From Chloroflexota bacterium (GTDB lineage Bacteria; Chloroflexota; UBA11872; UBA12225): DNA of 64,000 nt. The stretch lies in NCBI GenBank assembly GCA_030447525.1, contig JAUJOR010000001.1, positions 487,466 to 551,465 of the forward strand, given 5' to 3'. Position numbers and translations under genes: made by a program. The notes under the pieces were generated by a model that was not told the DNA's origin, did not search any database, and worked only from the letters and a program-made list of their open reading frames with translations. Below are positions 33,026 through 42,557 of the stretch, piece by piece; positions within the stretch are counted from its first letter, which is position 1; the number at the start of each line of letters is the position of its first letter.

Positions 33026-34987
33026 GTGCCCCCCTACCAACGCCGGGAGACACCGGGTGAAGAGCACTGGTCATATCGTATACTCGTGCACAGCGAGCGC
33101 AGAGCCTTGGTACAGCGCGTCCAACACGCGGGGCTGCTGATCGCCCGTCCAGCGGGCCGTTCCGACTCCCTCGCCGTCCAGACACCGCCACCTCAGCGCC
33201 GCCGCCAGCGCCACGTCTCGTGGTGGGCGCGGCCGCTAGAGCGTTCGCTCCTCTTGGGCACGCTCATCGCCGGGAGCACCCTGATTGCCGGTGCCGGAGT
33301 GGATCAAGCGTATCAGAATCGCACCCTGCCGGGCATCCACTACAAGGAGCTTTCTCTGGCCGGCCTCTCCGAGGCCCAGGTCAAGGGAGTGATCGAGGTG
33401 CACGCCGCGCCTCTGCTCAGCGCGCCGGTGGTCTTCGTCCACGGCGAACGGGAGTGGCGCCCGGGGGCGAGGGAGATCGGCCTGGCGATTGATACCGAGG
33501 CTATGGCACAGGAAGCCATGGGCATACGCCACGGGATACCCATGGCCCTGCGCCTGCCACACGCCCTGTACCTCGGAGCGGTACGGCCGGAGATCCCCTT
33601 GCGGGGCACGCTTGACGAAGGGCAGCTCACTGCCTTTCTTAACGCAGCGGCGGCCGAGGTGGACCGCGCCCCGGTCAACGCTGCCCTTTCGGTGCGCAAC
33701 GGGGCGCTGGTCGTCGGGCAATCAGCCCCCGGGCAGCGTGTCGACATCGCCGAGACGGCGCGGCGGGTGCATCCCCCCAGCACGCTGGACGAGCCCCAGC
33801 GCGTAGAGCTGGCCGTCGTCGCCGTCCCCCCGGCCGTGGCCGAAGCGGCGATCGCCGAGGCCCAGGCCGTGGCCAGCAAGATCTTGGCCGCTCCCCTGAC
33901 CGTAAAGGCGGCGAGTCGGAGCTGGACGCTGTCCCCGGCAGACCTGGGGGCGATGCTGGACTTCAAGCGCGTCCCCGGGGCGGTGGCAGGGGATCAGGAG
34001 CGCCTCATCGCCAGGCTGAACGAGCAGAAGGTCGCCGCGTACGTCCGCTCCCTGGCGGCGCAAGTCGACCGGGCCCCTCAGGACGCCCAGCTCCGGTGGT
34101 CAGAGGGGGGCGTCGCCATCTTGCGCGAGAGCCGCGACGGGGTCAAGCTGGAGCAAAGTCAGGCCACGGCCGCCCTGATCGCTCAGGCCCTGCTCGACGA
34201 GCGGGAGGTCGTCCTGAAGACGACCATCACCAAGCCCCAGGTGGCCAGCGACAACCTACCGCAGCTGGGCATCCGGCAGCTCCTGGCCACCGGCTCATCG
34301 AAATTCGCCGGCTCCTCTCCCGAGCGGGTCAATAACATCCGGGTGGCGGCCAACCGCCTGAACGGGACGATCATCCCCGCCGGGTCGACCTTCTCGTTTC
34401 TCAGCGCCCTGGGCCCAATCACCAAAGAAAACGGCTACCAGGAGGGCTTGACCATCCAGGGCGATGCCACCGTCCCCGGCATCGGGGGGGGCGTGTGCCA
34501 GGTATCCACCACTGCCTTCCGGGCTGCCTTCTTCGCCGGGCTTCCTATTGTGGAGCGGCATCAGCACACCTACCGCGTCAGCTACTACGAGCAAGACAAG
34601 AGCCCCGTGGGCTTTGACGCCGCCGTCTACAACCCGGGGGTCGATCTGCGCTTCAAGAACGATACCGAAGGGGCGATCCTGATCCAGACCGGCGTCGATA
34701 CGGCCAGCTCCACCGTGGCCTTCCGCTTCTTCGGCACGCCCACCGGGCGTGAGGTCAGGCTCGAGGCCGCAAAGGCCAACGAGGTCAAGGCCGGGCCGCG
34801 CCTGCCGGACGGCACCGACGCCACCCTCCCCAAGGGCACGCGCAAGCAGGTAGAGTGGAGCTCCGATGGAGCCGACGCAACCATCCGCCGCACCTTGCTG
34901 CAGAACGGACAGGTGACCGGCGGGGACACCTTCTTTAGCCGCTATTCGCCCTGGCGGGAGAAGTGGGTGGTCGGCACCGGCGCCTGA
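33026..34987 (+). CDS. VanW-family exported protein with peptidoglycan-binding-like domains
   Basis: About 650 residues. An N-terminal membrane helix (LLLGTLIAGSTLIAGAGV) follows an Arg-rich lead. Two PG_binding_4-type repeats (about 110-260 and 265-390) precede a VanW domain with RVAANRLNGTIIPAGSTFSFL, GGGVCQVSTTAFRAAFFAGL, RHQHTYRVSYY and VGFDAAVYNPGVDLRFKND. Some relatives carry LD-transpeptidase modules; here the enzyme part is VanW only. A cell-envelope role is inferred. The start is uncertain: GTG 33026 has a GGGG just upstream, but a TATACT box at 33079-33084 could be its promoter, which would favour TTG 33107. Confidence 0.85.
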   Translation: MPPYQRRETPGEEHWSYRILVHSERRALVQRVQHAGLLIARPAGRSDSLAVQTPPPQRRRQRHVSWWARPLERSLLLGTLIAGSTLIAGAGVDQAYQNRTLPGIHYKELSLAGLSEAQVKGVIEVHAAPLLSAPVVFVHGEREWRPGAREIGLAIDTEAMAQEAMGIRHGIPMALRLPHALYLGAVRPEIPLRGTLDEGQLTAFLNAAAAEVDRAPVNAALSVRNGALVVGQSAPGQRVDIAETARRVHPPSTLDEPQRVELAVVAVPPAVAEAAIAEAQAVASKILAAPLTVKAASRSWTLSPADLGAMLDFKRVPGAVAGDQERLIARLNEQKVAAYVRSLAAQVDRAPQDAQLRWSEGGVAILRESRDGVKLEQSQATAALIAQALLDEREVVLKTTITKPQVASDNLPQLGIRQLLATGSSKFAGSSPERVNNIRVAANRLNGTIIPAGSTFSFLSALGPITKENGYQEGLTIQGDATVPGIGGGVCQVSTTAFRAAFFAGLPIVERHQHTYRVSYYEQDKSPVGFDAAVYNPGVDLRFKNDTEGAILIQTGVDTASSTVAFRFFGTPTGREVRLEAAKANEVKAGPRLPDGTDATLPKGTRKQVEWSSDGADATIRRTLLQNGQVTGGDTFFSRYSPWREKWVVGTGA

Positions 34988-34994
34988 CCGCTCG

Positions 34995-35014
34995 CCTGAC
35001 CGTCGACGGTCAGG
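34995..35014. terminator. 20-bp perfect palindrome between convergent genes
   Basis: CCTGACCGTCGACGGTCAGG is its own reverse complement. It sits 7 bp after the VanW stop and overlaps the stop codon of the convergent YtxH-like gene (35010-35012), so one hairpin could end both transcripts. It lacks a T-tract. Confidence 0.6.
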
Positions 35015-35537
35015 TCCCGGTGCCGGGTGATCCCGCCGGGCTGGGCTCGTCCGTGGGCTCGGTGACCATCAGTGGCCCGGGCGAGGGCCTGACCACCACC
35101 GCCCCTGTCACGTTCGTGCCGGTGCTCGTGCCGGTCGGCTGCGGAACCGCCGTTGTGGTGGCGGTCTCCCCCACCGGTGCGGCCGGCGAGGTCTCGTAGC
35201 CCAGGAGGGTGTTGAACCGCTCCACCAGGCGGGCGCGAAGCGTGCGCCCGTCGGTGGGGGCCAGAAACACGGCCGCCGTACCGGCGGCCAGGGCGCCGAC
35301 GAGCAGCCCGCTGACAAAGGACAGGGCATCTTCGCCAGAGCTGCGCCGGCGCCGCGCCAGGGCGGGGAAGCGCTCGCCCAGGGCTTCGCTCAGGGCCGGG
35401 AAGCGATCCCCGAGCGCCTCCGCCAGGGCCGGAAGGCGGTCACCAAGGCGATCGCCTAGGGTGTCCGCCAACGACTCGACGGCCCCCTCAACTGTCCCGG
35501 CAGCGCGCTGGATCCGTGAAGCCATCGTCTCGTTCAC
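35010..35537 (-). CDS. YtxH-like membrane protein with 11-residue amphipathic repeats
   Basis: A 175-residue protein. Residues 20-60 hold three near-identical units, LPALAEALGDRF / FPALSEALGERF / FPALA, preceded by similar LGDRLGDR, likely an amphipathic helix. A glycine-rich hydrophobic segment then follows: FVSGLLVGALAAGTAAVFLAPTDGRTLRARLVERF, the YtxH pattern (helix plus APxxGxxLR). The C-terminus is Thr/Pro/Gly-rich and probably extracytoplasmic or disordered. Function unknown; YtxH proteins are often stress-induced. Confidence 0.72.
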   Translation of the reverse strand: MNETMASRIQRAAGTVEGAVESLADTLGDRLGDRLPALAEALGDRFPALSEALGERFPALARRRRSSGEDALSFVSGLLVGALAAGTAAVFLAPTDGRTLRARLVERFNTLLGYETSPAAPVGETATTTAVPQPTGTSTGTNVTGAVVVRPSPGPLMVTEPTDEPSPAGSPGTGT

Positions 35538-35885
35538 CTTCGTACGGCGTCAGGTTTCTTGGGCCCTCCACCGCCGGGTGGCGGCGAGGGGAGAGGGCAA
35601 TTCACAAGCCGTGCAGGACGGGACCTGCCGGCGACCAGCGCCCTCCGGAGTGTCAGGACCCTAACACGGCCCGGAGAGGGGGCGCAACAGACTGTAGCCG
35701 CGTGATGTCGTCTGAGGCACGCTTTCTATAGCTCCCGTGCGTACGTCATTGGTAGATGAGAGAGATAGACCAGATCAACGATGCTCCCAGGAGCGCCCTG
35801 ATCCTGCTTAGCCCCGCTGGCCACGGCGCGTTGAGCTTGAGGGGAACGCTCGTCCGGAAGCCGGCGTGCCGGGTGCTACGGGCGG
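35538..35885. other. 348-bp non-coding gap
   Basis: I see no ORF with family resemblance, no tRNA, and no terminator-like hairpin of note. CTATAG near 35728 and AT-rich stretches near 35755 could hold promoter elements, but none convinces. Confidence 0.4.
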
Positions 35886-36164
35886 TCAGAGTGAGGCTGA
35901 GCGGCGGGCGTTCACCACGGAGAGGAGGAGCCAGGCGCCCAGGCTCGCTTCGATGACGTGCACGTCCCCCAGGGTGGGGAGGCCGGTGCCGAGCAGGACG
36001 GCGGCCAGGTTGCCGGCGGAAAAGCCAAACAGGCCGAAGGGGGCCAGGTGCAGGGGCGAGCGCCCCTCTTGGGCGAAGGCCGTGTGGAAGACGAAGACGT
36101 TGAGGGCGGCGAGCACAAAGGCCAGGGCCCAGGCGGGTGGCACGGCGGTCAGCGGGGCGGGCAT
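35886..36164 (-). CDS. Small membrane protein, 92 residues
   Basis: Three hydrophobic segments: PPAWALAFVLAALNVFVFHTAF, PFGLFGFSAGNLAAVLLGTG and IEASLGAWLLLSVVN. No family recognised. ATG 36164 follows an AGGGAG Shine-Dalgarno and lies 24 bp after the preceding gene, so it is probably the last gene of a nifS-led unit. Confidence 0.6.
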   Translation of the reverse strand: MPAPLTAVPPAWALAFVLAALNVFVFHTAFAQEGRSPLHLAPFGLFGFSAGNLAAVLLGTGLPTLGDVHVIEASLGAWLLLSVVNARRSASL

Positions 36165-36188
36165 GGCTTGGGTGCTGCTCCCTTCAAC

Positions 36189-36626
36189 TCAGCCAAGCAG
36201 AGGGCGCAGGCCGAACCAGGCGCCGGCCAGCACGGCCAGCAGGAGCCAGAGCCCGAGCAAGCGGGGGAGGTGTCTGGCCAGGCTTGGCCGGCGCCAGGCG
36301 ACCCAGATCACTGCGGAAAGGGGCCACAGGCCCATCAGCGGGCCGGCGACGAGCGCCACCTGGGCCCCGTCGGCCGACAGGCCAAAGGGCGAGCGGCCGG
36401 CCAGGGCCAGGGCCCCGGCCGCGAGGCTCAACCCGGCGGCTCCCCCCGCCAGCGCCCCTGCGCCGTAGGCCAGGGCGACGTCCCACCAAGGCCACCGCCG
36501 TGCCAGCGCCGCCCGTCGCTGGAGGGTCAGTCGGGACGACCCGCCCCCGTCTACGGCACGAGGTAAGGGCGCCCGGTGAGACGGCGACGTGCTGGCAGAA
36601 GGGATTGTGGTGAGCACACGCTCCAT
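36189..36626 (-). CDS. Small membrane protein, 145 residues
   Basis: From ATG 36626. The first 45 residues are Ser/Pro/Arg-rich and cytoplasmic-looking; then three hydrophobic segments: DVALAYGAGALAGGAAGLSLAAGALALAG, VALVAGPLMGLWPLSAVIWVAW and LLGLWLLLAVLAGAWFGL. No family recognised. A longer frame to 36863 would overlap the zinc-finger gene and is not favoured. Confidence 0.55.
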   Translation of the reverse strand: MERVLTTIPSASTSPSHRAPLPRAVDGGGSSRLTLQRRAALARRWPWWDVALAYGAGALAGGAAGLSLAAGALALAGRSPFGLSADGAQVALVAGPLMGLWPLSAVIWVAWRRPSLARHLPRLLGLWLLLAVLAGAWFGLRPLLG

Positions 36627-36712
36627 CGTTCCACCGGCCGGGCGGTAGGGCATCCCGATTGCATTCGCTGCGAGTGCCCGGCAGGGCACAAGTGCCTGCC
36701 CTGTAGAACGGA

Positions 36713-37330
36713 TCAGCGCACGCGCTGATAGCCCAGACCGGCGGCCAGGCCGGTAAAGAGCCAGAACGACAGGTTCTGGAGGACGGCCGGTGCCAGGGCG
36801 AAAAGACGCATGTCCAGTGGGACGGGAAGGGCGGACGTACGAAGGAGGAGGGGGATCAGCCATCCGGCGTAGGCCCCCAAGACCAGAGCCAGCAGGCCCA
36901 CCAGGTACGCCAGGCGGCGGGTGCGCCGGTTGACCAGGGGAGACAAGGACTGTCCGGCGGCCCCTCCGGTGACCACGGCGACCAGGACGATGAAGAGAAT
37001 AGACCCCAAGAGACTGGCAATCCCTCCGCCGAGCAAGGCGATCCCAAAGACCTGCCCCAGGCGCCGGGCAAAGGCCCGCTGGGCGAAGTCACGGCGTACC
37101 CCGGCGCACTCGTAACAGCGCTGGCCGGCCACGGTGTGGATCAGGCAGTCAGGGCAGAAGGGGCGCTCGCAGCGCCCGCAGGCGACGTACGTCTCCCGGT
37201 CGGGATGATTGGTGCACTGGCGCGGTCCCGGCTGGGCCAGGACGCTCACTCCCTCGCCCGGCGCACTCCGGCTCGGGGCGCTGGCCGGGGAGCGTCCGGG
37301 AGACGGCGGCGATGAGGCGGAGGCGGTCAT
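36713..37330 (-). CDS. B-box-like zinc-binding membrane protein
   Basis: A 205-residue protein from ATG 37330, directly after the nifS stop (1 bp). A zinc-ribbon/B-box cluster is clear: QCTNHPDRETYVACGRCERPFCPDCLIHT then GQRCYECAG (C-x-N-H, CxxC, CxxC, CxxC). Four hydrophobic helices follow (IALLGGGIASLLGSILFIVLVAVV onward). Proteins with this N-terminus often precede rhomboid or Yip1-like domains; here the membrane part has no recognisable active site. Function unknown. Confidence 0.75.
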   Translation of the reverse strand: MTASASSPPSPGRSPASAPSRSAPGEGVSVLAQPGPRQCTNHPDRETYVACGRCERPFCPDCLIHTVAGQRCYECAGVRRDFAQRAFARRLGQVFGIALLGGGIASLLGSILFIVLVAVVTGGAAGQSLSPLVNRRTRRLAYLVGLLALVLGAYAGWLIPLLLRTSALPVPLDMRLFALAPAVLQNLSFWLFTGLAAGLGYQRVR

Positions 37331-37331
37331 C

Positions 37332-38585
37332 TTAGCTCCGCCCGGCGACGACGGCGGCACCGGGCTCCGGCACCGCCCCGGAGGCTCCGAGGCGCGGCCC
37401 CTGGGGCTCTAGAGAGGCGGGTGACATCGCTTGCAGGGCGGCGATGGCCGGTGTGAGTTCGGCCAGGACGCGATCGATCTCGGCGGGCGTGTTTTCCCGC
37501 CCCACCGTCAGGCGCAGGGAGCCACGGGCCAGCTCCGGCGGGAGCCCCAGGGCGGCGATGACGTGCGACGGCTCCAAGGCCCCGGAGGTGCAGGCCGATC
37601 CGCTGGAGGCGAAGATGCCCTTCATGTCCAGGCTCAGGAGGATGCTTTCCCCTTCCACATGGTGGAACGCGAAGCTGGCATTGTTGGGCAGGCGCTGCGT
37701 CGGGTGGCCGGTCAGCTCGCACCGCGGGATGCTCCCTAGTACGCCGGCGATCAGCCGGTCGCGCAGGCCCTGGAGGTGGACATTCGCCGCCGGCAAGTCG
37801 GCGTACGCCAGGCGCAGAGCCGTGGCCAGACCCACGATCCCGGCGGTATTCTCCGTGCCCGCCCTGCGGTTGCGCTCCTGGGCGCCGCCCTGCTGCTGGG
37901 GCTGCCAGCGCGTCCCCGAGCGAACGTAGAGGACGCCCACTCCCTTGGGGCCGTAGAACTTGTGGCCGGACAGGGAGAGGAGGTCGACCCCCAGGCGGTT
38001 GACGCCCAGATCCAGGGCGCCGGCGGCCTGCACCGCGTCGGTGTGAAACGGGATCTTGCGCCCCCGGGCAACGCGGGCGATCTCCGCCAGGGGCTCGATC
38101 GTGCCGATCTCGTTGTTGGCGTACATCACCGAGATGAGCACCGTCTTCTCGGTGATGGCGGCGGCCACGTCCGCGGGGTCGACCAGGCCGTGGCGGTCGA
38201 CCGATACGTAGGTGGTCTCGAACCCGAACTGCTCCAGCCACTCGCAGGTGTGCAAGACGGCGTGGTGCTCGATCTTGGTGGTGATGATGTGATTGCCCCG
38301 CGCCCGGCTGGCCAGGGCCACGCCCTTGATGGCGGCGTTGTCCGACTCCGTCCCGCCACTGGTGAAGATGATCTCCTGCGGCCGAGCGCCCAGCACCGCG
38401 CTCACTTCCTCGCGCGCCGTATCGATCGCCCGGCGAGCCTCCCGGCCGGCCTGGTAGACGCTCGACGGGTTGCCGGCCCTGTCTGTCCAATATGGGAGCA
38501 TGGCGGCCAGCACCTCCGGCCGTACCGGGGTAGTGGCCGCGTGGTCGAGGTAAATGGCCGGTTGCGTCCCGCTCTCGCGCATCAT
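37332..38585 (-). CDS. nifS: Cysteine desulfurase
   Basis: A 417-residue PLP enzyme of the NifS/IscS group. [39 protein letters not shown] (His contacts PLP), [20 protein letters not shown], the PLP-lysine loop [13 protein letters not shown] and the catalytic cysteine in SSGSACTSG are all present. It mobilises sulfur from cysteine for Fe-S clusters and thiolated tRNA. No iscU or mnmA follows; instead three membrane-protein genes do. It is divergent from the nuo operon, which needs many Fe-S clusters (suggestive only). Confidence 0.94.
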   Translation of the reverse strand: MMRESGTQPAIYLDHAATTPVRPEVLAAMLPYWTDRAGNPSSVYQAGREARRAIDTAREEVSAVLGARPQEIIFTSGGTESDNAAIKGVALASRARGNHIITTKIEHHAVLHTCEWLEQFGFETTYVSVDRHGLVDPADVAAAITEKTVLISVMYANNEIGTIEPLAEIARVARGRKIPFHTDAVQAAGALDLGVNRLGVDLLSLSGHKFYGPKGVGVLYVRSGTRWQPQQQGGAQERNRRAGTENTAGIVGLATALRLAYADLPAANVHLQGLRDRLIAGVLGSIPRCELTGHPTQRLPNNASFAFHHVEGESILLSLDMKGIFASSGSACTSGALEPSHVIAALGLPPELARGSLRLTVGRENTPAEIDRVLAELTPAIAALQAMSPASLEPQGPRLGASGAVPEPGAAVVAGRS

Positions 38586-38664
38586 GCTCCTCTCATCTTA
38601 TCACCGCGTATCACCGGCCGTTGGCCCCGCCGACATCTGCGCTGGACTCCTGGCGCGGCCGGGA

Positions 38665-38678
38665 CTTTGTGATAGAAT
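38665..38678 (+). promoter_or_regulatory. Putative promoter of the nuo operon
   Basis: TTTGTGATAGAAT has a TAGAAT -10 at 38673-38678, with no clear -35. It lies about 190 bp upstream of nuoA in a 280-bp intergenic region shared with nifS. The rest of that region shows GGGAGG-type stretches but no other structure. Confidence 0.4.
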
Positions 38679-38865
38679 GCACAAAGCCCTCCAGGTGGCC
38701 GGGGGAGGTTGTCGCGGGAGGTGAACCGCAGGGGCGTCGGCCGCCGGGACGGAAAAGGCGCTAACATGGTGCGGTTGCGGGTGCGGAAGGTTCCCGTGGG
38801 GTGGCCGGGACCTCGGTGGCGCGAGGGGCGGGTCGGTGCAGGCGATCCAGGCGAGGGGACTAGCG

Positions 38866-39233
38866 ATGCCGTTTGACTACGTTCCGATCCTAGTGCAGGT
38901 GATGATCGCCTTTGGCATCGCCCTCAGCGTCGTGGCCATCTCCAACTTCCTGGGGACGAAGCGTCCCTCGGCCGCGAAGCTGGCCCCCTACGAGTCCGGT
39001 ATGGCCCCTGTGGGCATGGCCTGGCGGCGCTTCCCGATCAAGTTCTATCTGACCACCATGCTGTTCGTGATCTTCGACATCGAGGTGATCTTCTTTTTCC
39101 CCTGGGCGGTGCTGCTGCGTCATATGAGGGCCGGCGGCCCGGAGGTGGTCTGGTTCTTCGTGGCCGAGATGCTGGTGTTCGTCGCCTTCTTGCTCCTGGG
39201 GTACGTGTACATCTTGAAGAGGAGGGCCCTCGA

Positions 39234-39243
<10 letters not shown>
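38866..39243 (+). CDS. nuoA: NADH-quinone oxidoreductase subunit A
   Basis: A 125-residue membrane subunit, three helices. [13 protein letters not shown] and [23 protein letters not shown] are the family signatures (Asp/Glu pair in TM2). It sits at the junction of the peripheral and membrane arms. ATG 38866 (AGGGGA 8 nt upstream) is preferred over GTG 38836. Its stop overlaps nuoB by 10 bp. Confidence 0.95.
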
Positions 39244-39857
<614 letters not shown>

Positions 39858-39906
39858 GGAGCCGCCGGCAGACGGCGGGCCAGAGCGGCTAAAGGGGCCA
39901 GCGAGA

Positions 39907-39930
39907 GGCTGGACAATCAACCGTCCAGCC
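39907..39930. promoter_or_regulatory. Hairpin in the nuoB-nuoC spacer
   Basis: GGCTGGAC-AATCAACC-GTCCAGCC is a perfect 8-bp stem with an 8-nt loop, 21 bp before the nuoC start. It may stabilise or process the polycistronic mRNA. Confidence 0.5.
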
Positions 39931-39951
39931 GGGGGAGAGGACGACAAGGCA

Positions 39952-40575
39952 ATGGGCACCTCGCCGGGGCAGAGCTCGACCGGCACCCAGACGGTGCCGG
40001 GGCAGACCCCACAGACGGAGCCCCCAGCGGCGCTGGGGCCGGTCTATGCGGAACACTTGCAGCGTCTGCTGGACCGCTTCTCAGAGGCCACCGTGCCGGC
40101 CTGGCGCTACGCCGATGGCATCCCCACGGCCAGCGTGCCGGCCGAGCGCCTGGTGGAAGTGTGCGCCTGGCTGCGGGACGGATCAACCCCGCGCTTCGAG
40201 CTGCTGATCGACGTCTGTGGTGCCCATTGGCCGACGCGCCAGCTCCCCTTCGAGGTGACCTACCTGTTCCATTCCGTGGACACCAACCTGCGCCTGCGCC
40301 TGAAGTGCTCCGCCGGCGGAGAGACTCCCACCCTGCCCACCATTTGCGATGTCTACCCGGCGGCGAACTGGCCGGAGCGGGAGATCTGGGACATGTTTGG
40401 CGTCGTCTTCGAGGGACACCCCGACCTGCGTCGCATCTTGACGCCGAACGACTGGGAGGGCCATCCCTTGCGCAAGGACTTTCCGCTGGGGGAGGAGCCG
40501 GTGGAGTTTTACCGATCCCCGGCCATCACCCCGTCCGTCTCGGCCGAGGCCGGCGGTGGCGCCGGCACCGAGTAG
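39952..40575 (+). CDS. nuoC: NADH-quinone oxidoreductase subunit C
   Basis: A 207-residue peripheral subunit. FELLIDVCGAHWPTR, VTYLFHSVDTNLRLRL, and the signature NWPEREIWDMFGVVFEGHPDLRRILTPNDWEGHPLRKDFPL. Separate from nuoD (no CD fusion). The first 35 residues are Gly/Thr/Pro-rich. Confidence 0.95.
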   Translation: MGTSPGQSSTGTQTVPGQTPQTEPPAALGPVYAEHLQRLLDRFSEATVPAWRYADGIPTASVPAERLVEVCAWLRDGSTPRFELLIDVCGAHWPTRQLPFEVTYLFHSVDTNLRLRLKCSAGGETPTLPTICDVYPAANWPEREIWDMFGVVFEGHPDLRRILTPNDWEGHPLRKDFPLGEEPVEFYRSPAITPSVSAEAGGGAGTE

Positions 40576-40627
40576 CACCCGCGTATCACGCCCATTCGCA
40601 GACGAGAACGCGCCCGTCTTTGGCCCC

Positions 40628-40652
40628 CTCCCGGCGCGCCACGTGCCGGGAG
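40628..40652. promoter_or_regulatory. Hairpin in the nuoC-nuoD spacer
   Basis: CTCCCGGC-GCGCCACGT-GCCGGGAG, an 8-bp stem, 75 bp before the nuoD start in a 151-bp gap that is otherwise without recognisable content. Confidence 0.5.
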
Positions 40653-40726
40653 CTTAGAAGCGGGCAAAGGCAGGCCGGCAGGCTCTCCGTAGGTCCGGTA
40701 GGCCCATAAGGAAGGACACGACGCCG

Positions 40727-41971
40727 ATGGTCATGCTGTCAGAGACCCAGACCGAGTCCGGGCGGATGATCCTCAACATGGGCCCGCAGCATCCCTCGAC
40801 GCACGGCGTGTTGCGCCTGCTGTTGGAGCTGGAGGGGGAGGAGGTCGTCAACTGTGTCCCGGACATCGGCTTCTTGCACACCGGCATCGAGAAGACGATG
40901 GAGTCGCGCAACTACCACCAGGCCATCGTCCTCACCGATCGCACCGATTACCTGTCTCCGTTGACGAACAACCTCTCTTACATCCTGGCTTGCGAGAAGT
41001 TGTTTGGCATAGAGCAGGACATCCCCGTGCGGGCCCACGTGATCCGCGTGATCATGTGCGAGCTGAGCCGCATCGGGAGCCACTTGATCTGGCTGGGGAC
41101 CCAGGCCCTCGACCTCGGGGCGAGCACCGTGTTCCTGTACTGCTGGCGGGAGCGGGAGCAGATCCTATCCATCAACGAGGCCGTCTCAGGCGTGCGCATG
41201 ATGACCAGCTACTTCCGCATTGGGGGCCTCTCGGCGGACGTGAACAGGGGTGACCCCAAGGCCGACAACCCGGCCGACCGGCTGAGCTTCGAGGACCGCG
41301 TGGCGGAGTTCGTGCGCATCATGCCCGGCCGGGTGGACGAGTATGAGCTCCTGCTGAGCCGCAACCCCATCTTCATGGACCGTACCCGCGGGGTGGGGAC
41401 AATCACGAAAGAAGACGCCGTGCGCTATGCCTTTACCGGGCCCTGCCTGCGGGCATCCGGCATCCCGCTGGACATGCGCGTCGCTTACCCCTATTGCGGC
41501 TACGAGCAGTACGACTTCGACGTCCCGTTTAGCAACGAGGGAGACGTCTACGCCCGCTACATGGTGCGCCTGCGCGAGATGCGCGAGAGCGTGAAGATCA
41601 TCCGCCAGGGTCTGGAGAAGCTGCGGGGGCTGGAAGGCCAGCCCATCCGCATCGACGACCCCAGGATCGCCTTTCCGAAGCGGGACAAGATCCACACCAG
41701 CATGGAGTCCCTGATTCACCACTTCAAGCTGGTCAGCGAGGGCCCGGTACCCCCGGCCGGGGAGGCCTACGCCGTGGTGGAGTCCCCGCGTGGTGAGCTG
41801 GGGACGTACGTCTTCAGCGACGGCTCCAACAAGCCCCATCGGGTGCGTTTCCGTGGCCCCGGCTTCTACAACCTCCAGGGTCTGCCGCGCCTGACCAACG
41901 GGCGCATGGTGGCCGACGTCGTCGCCTGCATCGGGAGCATTGACATCGTGCTCGGGGAGATTGATCGCTGA
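40727..41971 (+). CDS. nuoD: NADH-quinone oxidoreductase subunit D
   Basis: A 414-residue 49-kDa-type subunit forming the quinone site with NuoB. MGPQHPSTHGVLRLLLELEGE, GFLHTGIEKTMESRNYHQ, and at the end ESPRGELGTYVFSDGSNKPHRVRFRGPGFYNLQ. The stop TGA overlaps the nuoE ATG (TGATG). Confidence 0.97.
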   Translation: MVMLSETQTESGRMILNMGPQHPSTHGVLRLLLELEGEEVVNCVPDIGFLHTGIEKTMESRNYHQAIVLTDRTDYLSPLTNNLSYILACEKLFGIEQDIPVRAHVIRVIMCELSRIGSHLIWLGTQALDLGASTVFLYCWREREQILSINEAVSGVRMMTSYFRIGGLSADVNRGDPKADNPADRLSFEDRVAEFVRIMPGRVDEYELLLSRNPIFMDRTRGVGTITKEDAVRYAFTGPCLRASGIPLDMRVAYPYCGYEQYDFDVPFSNEGDVYARYMVRLREMRESVKIIRQGLEKLRGLEGQPIRIDDPRIAFPKRDKIHTSMESLIHHFKLVSEGPVPPAGEAYAVVESPRGELGTYVFSDGSNKPHRVRFRGPGFYNLQGLPRLTNGRMVADVVACIGSIDIVLGEIDR

Positions 41972-42552
41972 TGCCCCTCAGCCAAGCCGTCAAGGACCTG
42001 GTGGTCAACGAGTACATCCCGCGCTACCCCACCAAGCGCGCCGCCCTGGTGATGGCCCTGTGGGCGGCGCAGAACGAGCAGGGGTGGCTTTCCAGCGAGA
42101 CGTTCGAGGAGATCGGGGAGCTGCTTGACCTGGACGCGACGGACGTCAACGCCGTGGCCAGCTTCTACACCATGTTCCACCGGCGCCCAATCGGTCGCCA
42201 GCTGATCGAGGTCTGCGACAATCCCCCCTGCCTGGTCAACAACGCCCACGAGACGATGCAGCGCCTCTGCGATCGCCTGGGCCTGGAGAGCGCCGCCGGC
42301 CATGGGGGTGGGACGACCGCCGACGGGGAGTACACCGTGCGCTTCGCCGAGTGCCTCGCCGCCTGTGATATGGCCCCCGCCGTACAAGTGAACTATCGCT
42401 ACTACGGACCCGTCCGGCCGGACGACGTAGAGCGCTTCCTGGCCAACATGGAGTCCTTTAGCATCGAGACGCCCATCCCCCCCGTCCCGGGGCAGTCCGG
42501 CCCGCCGGCCGGTGCCGCCGCGACCCCGGCGGGCATGGTCAAGGAGGGATAG
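41971..42552 (+). CDS. nuoE: NADH-quinone oxidoreductase subunit E
   Basis: A 193-residue [2Fe-2S] protein (cluster N1a). The four ligands sit in VCDNPPCLVNN (C-x4-C) and RFAECLAACDMAPAVQVN. YIPRYPTKRAALVMALWAAQNEQGW is the N-terminal helical part; the C-terminal 25 residues are Pro/Ala-rich. Coupled to nuoD by overlap. Confidence 0.95.
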   Translation: MPLSQAVKDLVVNEYIPRYPTKRAALVMALWAAQNEQGWLSSETFEEIGELLDLDATDVNAVASFYTMFHRRPIGRQLIEVCDNPPCLVNNAHETMQRLCDRLGLESAAGHGGGTTADGEYTVRFAECLAACDMAPAVQVNYRYYGPVRPDDVERFLANMESFSIETPIPPVPGQSGPPAGAAATPAGMVKEG

Positions 42553-42557
42553 CAGCC

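Noticed and set aside
38586-38865. Riboswitch in front of nuo
   Set aside because: Purine-rich stretches are present, but no conserved core was recognisable.
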